Positions 11,527 through 24,183 of a stretch of DNA of 60,000 nt are shown one piece after another (the first letter of the stretch is position 1; every line of letters starts with the position of its first letter). The DNA comes from Hydractinia symbiolongicarpus. Its lineage: Eukaryota > Cnidaria > Hydrozoa > Anthoathecata > Hydractiniidae. Where the stretch lies: NCBI RefSeq assembly GCF_029227915.1, contig NC_079887.1, positions 14,634,001 to 14,694,000 on the forward strand. The letters are read 5' to 3'. The translations under genes and the position numbers were made by a program. Under the pieces are notes generated by a model that did not search any database, was not told the DNA's origin, and worked only from the letters and a program-made list of their open reading frames with translations.

Positions 11527-14500
11527 AATTTGTGCATTGTAAATATTATGTAAATACTATTTTTCAAATATATTAAATCTTCTATAAATGCATTTGTTTC
11601 CCTGCATTCTTTTTAAAATCAAACGTGCAATTGAAGATAATTATGACAGAGCTAAGTTTTCCATAGTTTGTTGTACAATATCTAGTTGCCAAACTCTTTA
11701 ATAGAATTCATATCCCTTGAAATAAGTTACAGCATTAGAAAGCCCTGTAAAATTGTAGAATTTGGTTTTTCCTCCGTGGAAAAGGCTTCAGAGTAACTAA
11801 TATAAAACATAATGAAGAAAATTGATAGCTTTTGCGATATTTGTATCTAAACATTGTACAAATGTTGATATGCAATATCATCTTTACAGCATTCAAAAAG
11901 CTGCTGATTCAATCACAATTGTTCTTAAGGATGCATGAAACGCCTTTTTTCTGTGTTAGGTATGATGTCTATATTTCCACAACTGCAAATTGAGAATTCA
12001 GTATGACCAAAACAATATTTATATCAATATTTTAGTTTTGTTTATATTTCAGAAATCCCTTTTAGCCTAAAACGTAGAGGTGTGTAGCACAAATTGTTTT
12101 TGAAATAGCGAGATTTAAACTTTTTAAGCAGATTAAATTTTATTGAAGCGAAAATTGCTGTTGTTTTTTATCTTGTTTTCTTCACATTTTTCAGTTAAAA
12201 ATTTATATTTTTCACTTAAAATAAATATTCTATGAATTATCAGCTTTCCCAAGATATAAAAATTAAAAAATTTAAAAAAGTAACGATTTGGGTGTTTCAT
12301 GTATCGTTAAAATGGCTATGAAAGAATTTAATAAGCTCAATCTCTGCACATTCTGAAGAATGGTGTGTAATAAATGGCCCACTCAAAAGGTCAATGTGCA
12401 AGAAATTACACTTTAGAACCACATAGTCTAGACAACCTGTTTATGAATATCTTTTTCACACACACAAAAAAATTCTTTTAGTATTCTTCTTAGCGGTAAA
12501 ATGAGAATGAGCTACGGTCTGTAAAATTTATTAAATATCAATAAATCGAAACTTTCTTTTGACTAGGGAAGAGAGACAACACGAGTAGCTGTATTTGTTA
12601 AAAATGCTACGTTACTGGTTTAAAAAGGTAATTAATACCTCTAAAAGATTTTAAAATCATTTTTGTTGCTTCGACTGGCTTTATGTACGTTAACTTGTAT
12701 GTTTCTATGCAAAATTACAAACGATAGAGGTAGCTAGTTCACAATTTTGAATTTTAATTTACTACAAAGCTTGAGTTAAAGGCAAGGTAAGGAATAAATC
12801 ATAGATATCCAATATATGTAGGAAAGTATTTTATCATTTTCGGTTATTTTCGGATAACCAATGGTAATTTAAAAATGAGTTCAGATATTGTTTTTCTCCT
12901 CAGTGATCATAAACTTGCGTGTAAACACTAAAATCGAAAACCCACAGCTGAAATCATTTCCTTTCCACAAAGTTTGAATGTCACACATCAAATATGATGA
13001 TTCCGATATAAACTGCAAAACAACCTTATTTTAATGAGCAGCAATTGAATCTGCCAATTCCGTCATATTCTTTAACCGCTGAATTTTCTTTTCATAAAGA
13101 TGTAAGTATATACATTGTATTTGCTGCAAGAGAAGCTCTGGCCAAGATGGGACAGTCCGGTCATGTATGTCGAATTTTGCTCATTAATAATACTCACCAT
13201 ATTTTCTTCTTAAACGTAGAACCTAAGGAATCGCAGACTACCAGAATAACATTCTTCATACAACGTTTGTAAAGGAAAATTACTGAAAAATGTGTGTAGT
13301 AAATTCCTTAAAATAAAGCTTTGATTAAGACGTAATGCGATAAGATAAATTTCCAAATAAAATTGATGCATTTTCATTTCAATTGCAATCTCCAACTTTT
13401 TGTCCGGAAGTGTATTTCACATATCTAGTCAATTAAGTGAGTACCTCTCAAAATGATGAAATGTGGGTTCACTTTATGTTACATATTACTTTAAAGGAAA
13501 AAGCTCTCGCGCATCACAAAATCGCGAAATCAAAGGAAAAAATCTCGCAGAAAACCGCTTCCTTGAGTTTTCGTGAAAAATAGCTTTTCTAAATGATTAA
13601 TTCAATGATTCTTCGCTAACACCGCAAGAGGCATGTGATCATTATTTTTGCACAAAATCACCTGGTTTTGAATCGAGTGTTGGTGAACGATTATTTTACG
13701 AATCCTTAAAAAAATATTGATAATTCGGTCCAGTGCAGCTTGCTTACATATAGTGATTTCAAACCATTAAAATAACATTAAAGTAGCTATTCTTTCTTTC
13801 AAATTTAAACCTCCGCATTTCAAGAAGGGTCAAGTGTTTGTTTTGAAGTTAATAGCATTTTTATTTTAATAATTGCTCCAGAAAAACTTGAGGTTTTCTG
13901 ATTGTCAGTAAACTTTTTTCACAATGATTTATTGTTGTCATTCCAACGAATTGAAAAAACATTTTTATAATTACGAAGGTTGACCAAACATAGCTCGAAT
14001 GTTTCTTAAGGACAACGACACCATGGTAAAAGTGATATCTAGATTGACTCTTTAATTTCATGTTGGTGCTAACCTTAGGTCGACCAGTATACAAAAGCAA
14101 AGTAAACCTATTAGTTTGACTCTCTTTTTTTGTAATTATTTGAACTAGATTTCTCTAGTTTTAAAAATCTTCAATTAGTTGCAATTGAACTACTTTGAAA
14201 TTAGATTAACCATTTGATGCACGCACAAGCCTTTTTTCCGCTATTATAACATTATTTGTTTGTACGCCTAGTATTAACCTGAGATATTTACTAGTTGTTT
14301 ACCTAACAAAATAAAAATGATATCTCGTGTGACTCTCTCTTCTTTGGTTTCCCAGTGCCTTTTTACTGCTTTTTTATGGTTTTTTTAATAACACTAGTAC
14401 TCCTTCACAAAAGAGTGAGAATATGACGATGTTAGAGTCAATAATATGGAAACAATTGTTACAGCGTAATAATTTGCTTAAGACATTCAATTGTCTTTTT

Positions 14501-16580
14501 CATTTTGTAACAACGCAGACAGACAATAATTTCGAAAATCATTTTGGTGCACGATAATTATATCGACTTCTATTTATTAAAAGCCATTTCCTGGCTACTA
14601 ATTAATCTATTTAGAGTTCAAGCAAGTTATAAAATTACCTTTATTTTCTCTTGTGTCCTATTCAATCTTGTTTGTTAGGTTTCCATATTTTCTATTACAC
14701 TGCAATCCCTGTCTCTTACGCCTTAGGACACATGTGTACCGGCATAAATTCTTGCTGATGGCTTGAAGTTCATTGTGTCAGAAAAATCGCTATCTTTTAG
14801 ACTTTTTTAAAATAGTAGTATAATTATTCTTGTGTCCCTAATTATTTTATTCAAGACGATATCAGAAAACAGAGCTTAATATTTACGTGCGCATGTTTTC
14901 TTCAAACTGCTAAAAATACTTTTATACAACTACAAATTTTAAAGATTCACCTGTTATGTTCAGTTGTTAACAGTCGAAATGGCATGGCTATACATAATAA
15001 TGTTATTAAAACTGAATGATTGGCGATGAAATCACGTGCTCTACACTTTTGTCTCTTATGTACTTTTTCCGCCAGTGAAAGCGAAATTTTAAAATTGACT
15101 GAAAAGATAAACGCACAATGTGAAGAAAAGTGTTTACGGGCCAGGGGGCCTTGTAAATTTTCGAAAAATTCAATAAAAATGTGTAGTGTTATTTTAAAAA
15201 GAATTTTGACAGCTACTTTAGCACCTGCCAAAATCCCAAATTTTTAAAGGCTATAAATACATAATTGAAGGCGTCGCAGAAACTCTTCACCATGGGGCTC
15301 GACAGACGCCATATTTTCTGTTTACATTCCTTAAGATAAAGATCGAGATTACATTATCTAGGTATTCGTGCTCAAATTTTTGGCAGAACAAATTTTTGTA
15401 CAAACTATATTTGCTGATGCTAAATATTAATTAATTTTAGTGGTAGAAAAATCAAAGAACGTTGTCGTTTTGCGGATGATGGATTTTAAATATTTTTTTG
15501 TGAGCTTAACGGTATAACGATAATATAACATAACAATAATATAACAAAGGTATTTACAGTGCGCCATGATTTCCCCTGTCCCTTCCCTTGCCAGCTAACT
15601 AACCGGTTAGCTTAAACTATACCTAAGCTAGCTAGCTAGCTGCATACACTTGCTTACTTTTGTCCAATACTCCAGTCCATAATTATAGTGCCAGCAACTA
15701 TTAGGCACAATACTTTTAAAAGATCAGAATAAAAACTACCAATATCGTGCCAACAGTAACATTTATTTCTTGCTTGACATTATTTTCACTTGACATTTAT
15801 TTAGGTTAACCATATGACGGATTGCAACAGTTTTAATCATTGATAACTTTGCATTTTGTGTGCTTTGGATAGAATACAGTCCATAATCCATTAAAGAATA
15901 CCCTTCTTCGATTATAGTGTATAATGGTGAAGCCACAAGTTAAATTCTCTGCTAATGTTGTCATAATTTTGTTGTTTTTAGTGTCGCGGTATCATTATCA
16001 ATAACTTGTCTCTATAAACCCCTAAACTACACTGTAAGAAAGAAATAATGTTCCAAATAAGAATTTCAGAAAGAGATTTTAACCATATCGCACCACACAG
16101 CAAGACAATTAATTGTACGCCTCAACATGTATTACGGACGTTTTCTATTAACTGAGAGGAGCGAATTATTTACACTTTAATTTTTCAATATCATTGATTG
16201 ATTAAAAAACTTATAAAATCACAATAGGATTTTAAACAATCTCTTAGAAGAAAAAAAAAGTTAAAAAAGTGAACTTTTTTTTATTTGATGAAACACATGA
16301 TGAACCAACTGCTGTAAACATAAGTCGCTATAGTACTTTTTTGGATCATTTTTGGAAATACTTGGTCAAAAAGGTATTACTACGGTAACCAGATACACAT
16401 GGCTACGACACCACCTACTTTTTTTATTTTTCTTCTAACTTAGACAGTTCACAAACACAAAAACAACCGATTACCAGATGCTGTACCGAAAATATCGCAA
16501 GATTGGTCACTACTTAGAACTTCAGTGATACTATGTCCGGGTAATCCATTATTTTTGTTGTACAAGGTTAAAATTGAAAG
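11527..16580. other. Non-coding remainder of unit 2
   Basis: No supported gene. A 75-codon frame at 15020-15247 is rich in charged residues and cysteine, but the aligned sequence in units 1 and 3 is not open. The 13045-13272 frame has no ATG and no matching splice partner. Near 16340-16510 lies a segment similar to the reverse complement of 22160-22400 (see findings). Confidence 0.45.
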
Positions 16581-17523
16581 ATAAAGAAACTTTGTAGAAA
16601 AATTAAAACAGGGAATAGTGGATAAAATAAAAAGAAGAAAAATAACAAGAAGTATTAAAAGAAGTTGTTAATTCGTGACTTTTTTTAGATAGATAGATGT
16701 CCTTTTGGTGAACAAGGTTAGTTACAGACCACACATCATAACAATTAATTGCACTTTACGCCTTAACATAAAGAATTTTGATTGTAATTGATATGTTAAT
16801 AAGCAGATATTTTCTTATATTTTGAACTTTCGACCGCAGTCACCTCCACAATTATTTTTTTTTTGTTTGGTTGTTCCAGAATTGCTTAGAAGCAGCTAGC
16901 CAAACTTTTTCAATTCGCAATATACATATCTTGCTATAATACCCACTTACATCTCCCGTAACAGTGTCAATATATCGTTCAACAACGATGAAAAATAATA
17001 CTAATGTCCTTGCTGTTTGTTTAAGAGAGTGGTTTTTATGCTTGCATCAATGTTGAAGCCCAAATAAAAATCCTGAGGTCAGCACCATCCCTATTCATTC
17101 CCCACAAAACACTCCGCAGTTCCTTTTGATATTGTTTTTGATAAATCAATGTAAGAACTATTGATAAACTGAAGACTTGAATCGACTGGAAATAGACTCG
17201 GGAAAAGTGGAAAATCAAGAAAGTCAATTATGTGTATTCAGTGTTGTAATTAATACTGACAGCTTTCATTGCTTTAATTTGTTCTGAAATTTAACCTACG
17301 CAAACTTAAGGGTCAAGTGATTTGTTTTCACAAATAAAAGGTATATGCAGATGCAGCACGCAGAGAAGATTTGAAGGTATATTACCAAAGGTCTCTTTCT
17401 ATATAACCACATATTTATATTGCGTTGGAGAAAATTTAACAATTTTAAATGGCAACAATTACGAAGCACTTTTCTTCCTACCAAGAAAAAAGCAACACGT
17501 GTGGGAGTACACGGTGTCGTAGA

Positions 17524-17530
17524 TATAAAA
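17524..17530 (+). promoter_or_regulatory. TATA box of cysteine-rich gene copy 3
   Basis: TATAAAA lies 100 bp upstream of the start codon and aligns with the TATA boxes of copies 1 and 2. Confidence 0.62.
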
Positions 17531-17623
17531 TCCGAAATATCCAACATTTAGTTATTAAAACATATAAACAGTCTAAACTGAAGGATAAATCAAATCAACA
17601 GGAAATACTATTGAAAATACGCA

Positions 17624-18102
17624 ATGGTAAGTTTGTTGCTAAAGAGACCGAAGAAATATTTTATTTTCGCCAACAACTTATGTATCATAATATGTAAAAA
17701 TGGTATACATTCTTTGTATTGTAAATAACATAGTATATTTCTTTTCCATAGTACTCGTTCATCGTTACTCTAATTATAATCGGCAAAATTGCAACTGCTC
17801 CACTAAATAACGAAGAAACAACAACAACAACAACAACAAGTGGTATACCCAGCACTACGGAAGCCACTACAATATTATTTACGGTACCACGAATTACTCA
17901 GAATTCTCATGTATTCAAGAAATCTGAAGAAACACTTTCGCCAGAACAGAAATGCGATAGAGATTGCGCTGATGTTAAACAACTTTATTTCCCATCTCCA
18001 TGCTCTATTTATTCTATTTTTATCATCGAATGCAATTGTTGTGCTTCAGGGACATCTGATGACAGCGGAAATGTGTCTGAAGACAACGAGACTTCGTATT
18101 AA
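17624..18102 (+). CDS. Secreted cysteine-rich protein, family member 3
   Basis: ATG (17624-17626) abuts a GTAAGT donor. Exon 2 (17752-18102) follows TTTTCCATAG. The product is 117 residues. The signal peptide is MYSFIVTLIIIGKIATA, cut before PLNN. The linker holds a run of seven threonines from an ACA/AAC-type trinucleotide stretch, which makes it longer than in members 1 and 2. The NSHVFKKSEETLSP block and the full core CDRDC-x11-C-x9-C-N-CC follow, ending NETSY. All six cysteines are present. The ATG-only coding exon, the TATA spacing and the co-oriented arrangement match the other members. Extracellular and disulfide-rich by inference; function unknown. Confidence 0.8.
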
Positions 18103-20894
18103 AATTTTGGAAATGCAAATACAATGTAAATATTATTTTTAAATATACTAAATCTTCTATAACTACATTTGTTTTCGCAGCATTACCTTTTAAATCAAAC
18201 TGTGCAATTGAAGACATTCCTGACAGAGCTATGTTTTCTAAGTTTGTTGTATGTTATCTTGTTGCCAAACTCTTCAACAGAATTCATCTCCCTTGAATGA
18301 ATTTACAAAATTAGAATGCCCTGTAAAATTTAAAATTTATAATTTTGTATCAGATTTTGTATCAGATAACGTCAAAGTATTTTGCACCTTTTTTTTCTTT
18401 AAAGTATAGTGGATTTTTTTTAAAACAATACAATAATTGTTTACAAAAAATGTTCATACGGCGAAAATTTATCGTAATTTTTTTGTTTACTAGAAAGCAG
18501 TTTAACACTACTTTAACATTGCCAGAGGACTTTTCTTAACTTTCTTTGGGTTTATTCGGTCTAGTGCAGCACTGGAAGGTGGAAGCTTGGTTAATTGTCC
18601 CTAGCAATAAAATCCTAAATGTTCAGGATTGAGGAAATTTGAGTCACTTGTGGAATATGTTAATACAAACTCATTTAATAAAGAGATTAATTGGATAAAG
18701 TTTTAAGGATCATGAAGTCACGCATACATAAAATAGGGCTGTCATTTAATAATATACTTTAACTTCTCACGTATTATTAATGCTAGGACCTTAATTGATT
18801 GCAGACTTATGTAATGAATACTAAAGATTTGTTTTCTTATCAAAACATGACGGTACTGCACAAAATCCTTCAGGAATATAGTTAAGAAGGTCCGTTTTCA
18901 CAGAAATATTGTTCTTATCAATAAACACCGTACAAATTCACAAATTGGCAATTTCAGACGACGTCATTTCGCTAAATTAATATTTCCTTTAATTCTGTTT
19001 TGTAGTTTTTTCCTAGTACCATATATCTCTGTAGAAACACGGGTTGCAACCACCTGGTATCGTATGTACACGATGCGATTAATATTTCTATAATCAATAC
19101 AACATATTATTATAACACTCTTATATGGTTGTCAGCACTTTTTAAACATAATTCTGAAAATTTATTTTTCGACAAAACTAGGGCAATCTTATAATTTTTG
19201 CGAGGGAATGTAATAACATTTGCATGCGCTGAATGAAAGGCGTTTTACGACAAATAATTGATAAATGTAGCCATAAAAATTTCCCTATGAAATGCTGACG
19301 TATCGTGATTTGAACCAATTAGAATCTGTAGCTGCTATTAAAATATTATTTTTTTCAAATTTAAACCTACGTGTTTTAAGAAGGGTTTGTTGTGAAGTTA
19401 AATACATTTTAATTTTAATAATTACTCCAGAAAAACTTGAGGTTTTCTGATTGTCAGGAATTTTTCCTTTGCAATGATTTATTGCACAATGGGAAGTAAT
19501 AGGAGTTGTAATTTAAATAATGTTTTTATAACTATGAAGGTTGGTCATGTAACTAACTGTTTAGATAAACCACCATTTCATCACATAGCTCGAAGGTTTC
19601 TTAAGGACAACAACACCGTGGTGAATGTGTTAGCTAGGCTTTCTCTTAGATTTCATGTTAGTACTAACCTTAGGTCGACGAGTAAACAAAATCAAAGTAA
19701 ACCTATAAAATAGGATTCTATATTTGAAATAATTCGAACTAGATTTCTTTAGATTTTAATTTTTTTGATTTATTTCTGATCGAACTACTTTGAAGCCTTC
19801 TTTCCTGGTATTATAACATTATTTGCTTCTAAGCCTAGTATTAACCAGAGATATTTACCTAGCAAAATAAAAATTATATCTCATGCGACTCTTCCGTCTT
19901 TGGTTTCCCAGTGCCATTTTACTGCTTTGGGTAACAAAACGGATTTTTTGACAATGCTAGTACTCATTCACAAAAGAGAGAGAAGAGGATGATGTCAGAG
20001 TCAACAATGTCTGGACACAATTGTTGCAGTGTAATACTTGGCTAAAGGCATCTCGTTAGATTTCTCAATTTGAAACAATGAAGACAGATGACAATGTCAA
20101 AAGTTATTTAGGGGCAGATGGACAATCGAATTGGTAATATAGAAAACGGGGGTTACCACCATAACCTTTTGTTGATGGCTTGAAGTCTATAGTGTCAAAG
20201 GAATTGCTATCTTTCAGACATTTTTAAAATAGTAGCAAAATATTCTTTTTGTGATGGAAGTACATCACAAAAATAACTTCGCAAAACTTTGTCCTTAATT
20301 ATTTTGTTCAAGACGATTAAACTTTACGTGTGCATATTTTCTTCAAACTACTAAAAATACCTTCCTACAGTTACGACTTTTGAAGTTTCACCTGTTGTGT
20401 TTAGTCGTTAACAGTCGTAATGCCATCGCGATGCATAATTATGTTATTAAAGCTGCATAAGCGATGAAAGCACTACTTGACACTTGTCTCGTATGTACGT
20501 TGTGACAACTGTGGGCGAGAGTAGAATCATTAAAATTGACTAAAATGATAGCCGCAAATTTTTCAGGAAAAGTATTTACCCTGGGCCTGTGAAATATATA
20601 TTTTAGGATAGGTCAATATGAATGCGCCGTCGTCTTATTTGCAAGGAATAGAAATTTTGCCTCTTACATTCTTAGAAGCCAATAAAAATGTTTCATTCCA
20701 TTTTCAGCCAATGTGAACTCCGAAGAATCTGATATCCAGTATCCTTTCAGGCTTCCTAAGAAATCTCCGAGTTCAAGGTCTCAGATTCAAATCAGAAGAC
20801 TTCTATGCATAATAAGATGTGGTCGTCAAGACTTTCTTAAGATAGTTAGCAAGTTTGTATTCTACAATCCCTCCCCGAATTATGTGATTACCTA
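18103..20894. other. Non-coding remainder of unit 3
   Basis: Duplicated flank without a supported gene. The 79-codon frame at 19474-19713 is partly open in unit 1 but broken by TAA in unit 2 and has no recognisable domain. Confidence 0.45.
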
Positions 20895-21200
20895 GCTAGC
20901 CGGCCTCACTGATATCCAGGGATTAAGGAACCCTGTAATTGTAAGGCACTACTAGGGTATGTTAGGCTCTTCACTGGGTTAAACAAATAGAAAACAACAG
21001 CCATGACGTCAGCTCCCATTTACATAACAGCTACGTTGGCACCTGTCAGAATTCCTTTTTGTCAAGACCATAAGGCACATAATGGAAGCCATCGCTATAA
21101 CCCATTTACCATGTGGCCGAAGGTAAGCACTCTGAGCCATTGTCCCCCAATTTTTTGATTGTAAGGTAACTGTGTTAGTTACCATTCTTCCCCAATACAT
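20895..21200 (-). repeat. SINE-like fragment, minus strand
   Basis: Read on the minus strand, the end near 20895-20930 gives 'AATCCCTGGATATCAGTGAGGC', close to the 3' block 'TATCCCTCGATATTAGTGAGGC' of the family P copies at 895 and 58013. The rest matches only loosely, so this is a diverged relative or a composite. Confidence 0.35.
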
Positions 21201-22159
21201 GATGACAAGGACAGAATGGTGATCCCCATTATGATAGTAACTACCTTCACCAAAATTTTAGAAAGTTAAACAACTCTGTCATTCCTGGTGAATTATATAT
21301 ATCATGTACAGCATATTTAATGTATATATGTTAATTCTGTCTCCATGGCTATCATATCGTTCTATTTAGAAAGTTTAGTTCGCAGGGGTTCTTCTAAAGT
21401 ATATTTTCTACAACGAAATCACATTTTTTAGGCAGCCATGCATAAATTATATTTGCTAAGGCTGAAGATTTATTAATTTTAGTGGAATAAAAAACAGTAT
21501 TGTCGAAATTCTATTGTGGAGAAAAAATGAAAAACTTTGTGGCAGAAATTTTTGTGGACAATGGATTTTAATTTATTTTTTGGTGAATTTAGGTTTAAAG
21601 TAGATGCAATTAGCACCTAACATAATAATAACATAACAGAAGTATTTACAGTGCACCGTGATTTTTCCTTGTCCTTGCACTGGCCAGAGGCTAATTATAA
21701 CTAGCTAACTAGGTAGTTTAAACTATACCTACCTTTTGTCAGCTAGCTAGCTAAACTTGCTTACTTTTGTTCCACATTTTAGTCCATAATTATAGTGGAG
21801 TAACTAGTAAGCACAATATTCTTTAAGAGAAATTTTGGCATAGCAAACCACTACTACAATCTATGAAAGCATTAAATATTTTTCAGATAATTATTTTTCA
21901 AAACGTATGTTTTATGTATAAAATGAAAAGAGAATCTATACCCCGAATATTTTTTAACATGTTTCAATTTAAAAAAGAGTAAATAATCAATTATGTCAGC
22001 TGGTTAGTAATAATAAGCATGCAGGAAAACTAAGACCAGTCAGTTCTGATTTTCATAACGTTGTTTAATTGTCTGGTAATTTACTTATCTATGTTTATCT
22101 GCAAAGTTTCTTTATTTTTCAATTTTATTGAGCTCTTTTTATCCTAACACAATAAAGAC

Positions 22160-22400
22160 CGATTATCCCGGGCTGTACTGCATAATATCGCCTGAGGTCT
22201 AAGTGACAATCGAGCTTGCAAGGTCGGTGCACTAACTAAGGGCGATATTTTCGGTAGAGCAATGGGCTCACGGTTATTATTATATTTGTTAACCGTTTAA
22301 GTTAGATAAATATAAAAATAGGTGGTGTAGTATGTGTATCTGACTACCGTAGTCATTATCGTCTTAACCAAGTGTTTCCAAAAGTGATTCAAAAAAATAC
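22160..22400. repeat. Possible foldback/MITE element
   Basis: Arms near 22160-22193 and 22240-22275 are imperfect inverted copies ending in AATATCGCC and GGCGATATT. The 3' part reads as the reverse complement of 16375-16425 (ACCACC/GGTGGT, GATACACAT/ATGTGTATC, TACGGTAACC/GACTACCGTA). This suggests a small non-autonomous element present in opposite orientations in units 2 and 3. Confidence 0.35.
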
Positions 22401-22600
22401 GGTAGCAATTCTGACAGTGTTACAACTCATTTTCACAGCAGTAAAGTCATCATGTTTTGTATCATATATCCGTGCGAATCAACCAATAAATTTTCAATGT
22501 TCTAATTAACCAATAAGTAAATAAATTTTAAAGAATGAAAGTGCAAATAATCCTATTTGAGCTACGGAAGGCGTGCAAGCATATCAATCGCTGAACTAGA
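22401..22600. other. Non-coding interval
   Basis: No feature could be supported in this AT-rich sequence. Confidence 0.4.
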
Positions 22601-22748
22601 CAACTGCTTAAGATATCAATCTCATTCTCATGGTGAACGTTAAGCAGAAAGAATAGATTCACACTTTCATAGCCTGTGGCATGACTCGGTCGGGGTTTAA
22701 ACTCAAGACCTTCTGCACTAAGGCGAACGCTCTTCCACAAGGCCAACA
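22590..22748 (-). repeat. tRNA-derived SINE-like copy (family Q)
   Basis: On the minus strand it begins TGGCCTTGTGGAAGAGCG, a box-A-like word, and about 30 bases later has GAGTTTAAACCCC, a decayed box B. The body includes a 'TAAGATATCAATCTCATTCT' block (written on the plus strand) shared with the intronic copy at about 43040-43170. Confidence 0.55.
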
Positions 22749-22749
22749 G

Positions 22750-24141
22750 TCAGTCATATTTATTTAATTTAAATTTAGATTGATAAATTGATAAAATTGT
22801 AGATATACTCGGTATGCTGTTTTGCGTTCGATTAAAATTTTCCTTCACGAGGCTAATAGAAATGACCAAGCAGAATAATAGTCGAAACTTTTCAAGCATA
22901 AGCATTCGACCTGCCTTAATGCGCGAATTGAACACGATTTTTCATGTTTAACGTTTAATATGAATAAAACGATTTTAATGGCCACAAGAACAATGCAATG
23001 GCTCGTCCTGTTAAACAAATTTAAATGGCATTAATAAAAAAAGCGTGCACTGTTTACGCAAGTATGCGTCAATGAATTTTATAAATGTATTTTTAAGGTG
23101 TAGAAGAAAAAAATCACCAGTTTCATCAATTAAATATATTTAACGACGTGTCAGCCGTATACGACCATTATCAAGTCATGTTACAAACACTATTTCGTAA
23201 AAAGAAATTTTATATACATTACGATCGTACGATACAATTATCGTACAATATATTAATCAACAAATAGGAAAAATGGAACAGATGCAATATTTCTATTCAA
23301 AGCCGGTTTATCCTTATGGATTAAAAAACTCTCCTTCAGCTCTAGATCGTAATTATTCCTAGTGGTGGAGAGTATCGAAAAATTCTCCAAATAAGGCCTA
23401 GGAAAGCGACCAGAAGTTCTTATTTTTCAACCGTATCTAAGCATGTATTAATACTGTCAGTCAAGGCATTAATTAAGAATAAGCATAAAATACGAAAATA
23501 TAATTAAAAAGTAACTACGGTGGCAGTATTTTTGACCTCGTCCCACTATACATCCAAAATATCAGACATGGATTATAGTTTTCCAGCGATTAAATGTGGC
23601 CATTCTCTAGCACAGTTTTAGTTAGCGAGATCACGTGTTTTTGGTGATAGAGTTTGGTTATTTCTTTAAAATGGTGCTAAGCACAGCTAGAAACAGATTT
23701 TTTAAGAAAGAAATTAAGGTTATGTACTCAGTATATTACTATTTTTTAAATGTTATGCATCTCTTCTTTAGCCTCACTTACACGAAAAGCTAGCTAGCAC
23801 AACAGTAGCAGCTTGGATAATATTAGCATGAAACTTTCCATTAATGTCTCAAAAAATTCTCTTATACTAATAAAAAAAAGAATTATTATTTGTGACAGAT
23901 TTTTGAGCTAGCTAGCTACTACACAAACTGCACAGTAAGCGACATAATTCTGCTCTAATCAGGAATGTCTGTTACATAGCTTATGCTTGGTAGTTACATC
24001 CCTCCACAAAATATGTTAGCTATGGCAAAATTTCAGACAAAATGAAGGACTAAAAAACTTAGCAAAATCAACAAAAGAACATAGCTGCTTATTCTACAGA
24101 TATAACTTCCTGTCACCCTCAAGATCAATGTTCATATATAT

Positions 24142-24183
<42 letters not shown>

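Larger units (their letters stand above)
9961..16580 (+). repeat. Segmental duplicate, unit 2 of 3
   Basis: It begins with an A/G-rich 'AACAAGAAGAATTAAAAGAAGT' leader matched at about 16640 in unit 3. It holds the second cysteine-rich gene and repeats the same downstream blocks from about 13470 (compare 7800 in unit 1). About 1.7 kb (roughly 11770-13470) has no counterpart in unit 1. The distal part, 15420-15720, matches 21470-21820 in unit 3 ('ATTAATTTTAGTGG', 'GTATTTACAGTGC', 'AGTCCATAATTATAGTG'). Confidence 0.75.
16581..22400 (+). repeat. Segmental duplicate, unit 3 of 3
   Basis: It repeats the unit order: leader, cysteine-rich gene, a 'CCAGAAAAACTTGAGGTTTTCTG' block at about 19430, a 'GTTATTAAAGCTGCATAAGCGATGAA' block at about 20440, and a 'CCATTTTCAGCCAATG' block at about 20700. 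It keeps the post-gene segment also found in unit 2 (18200-18330) and a segment matching unit 1 (18360-18560 versus 8060-8290). About 0.7 kb (18570-19280) appears inserted relative to the other units. Confidence 0.75.
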
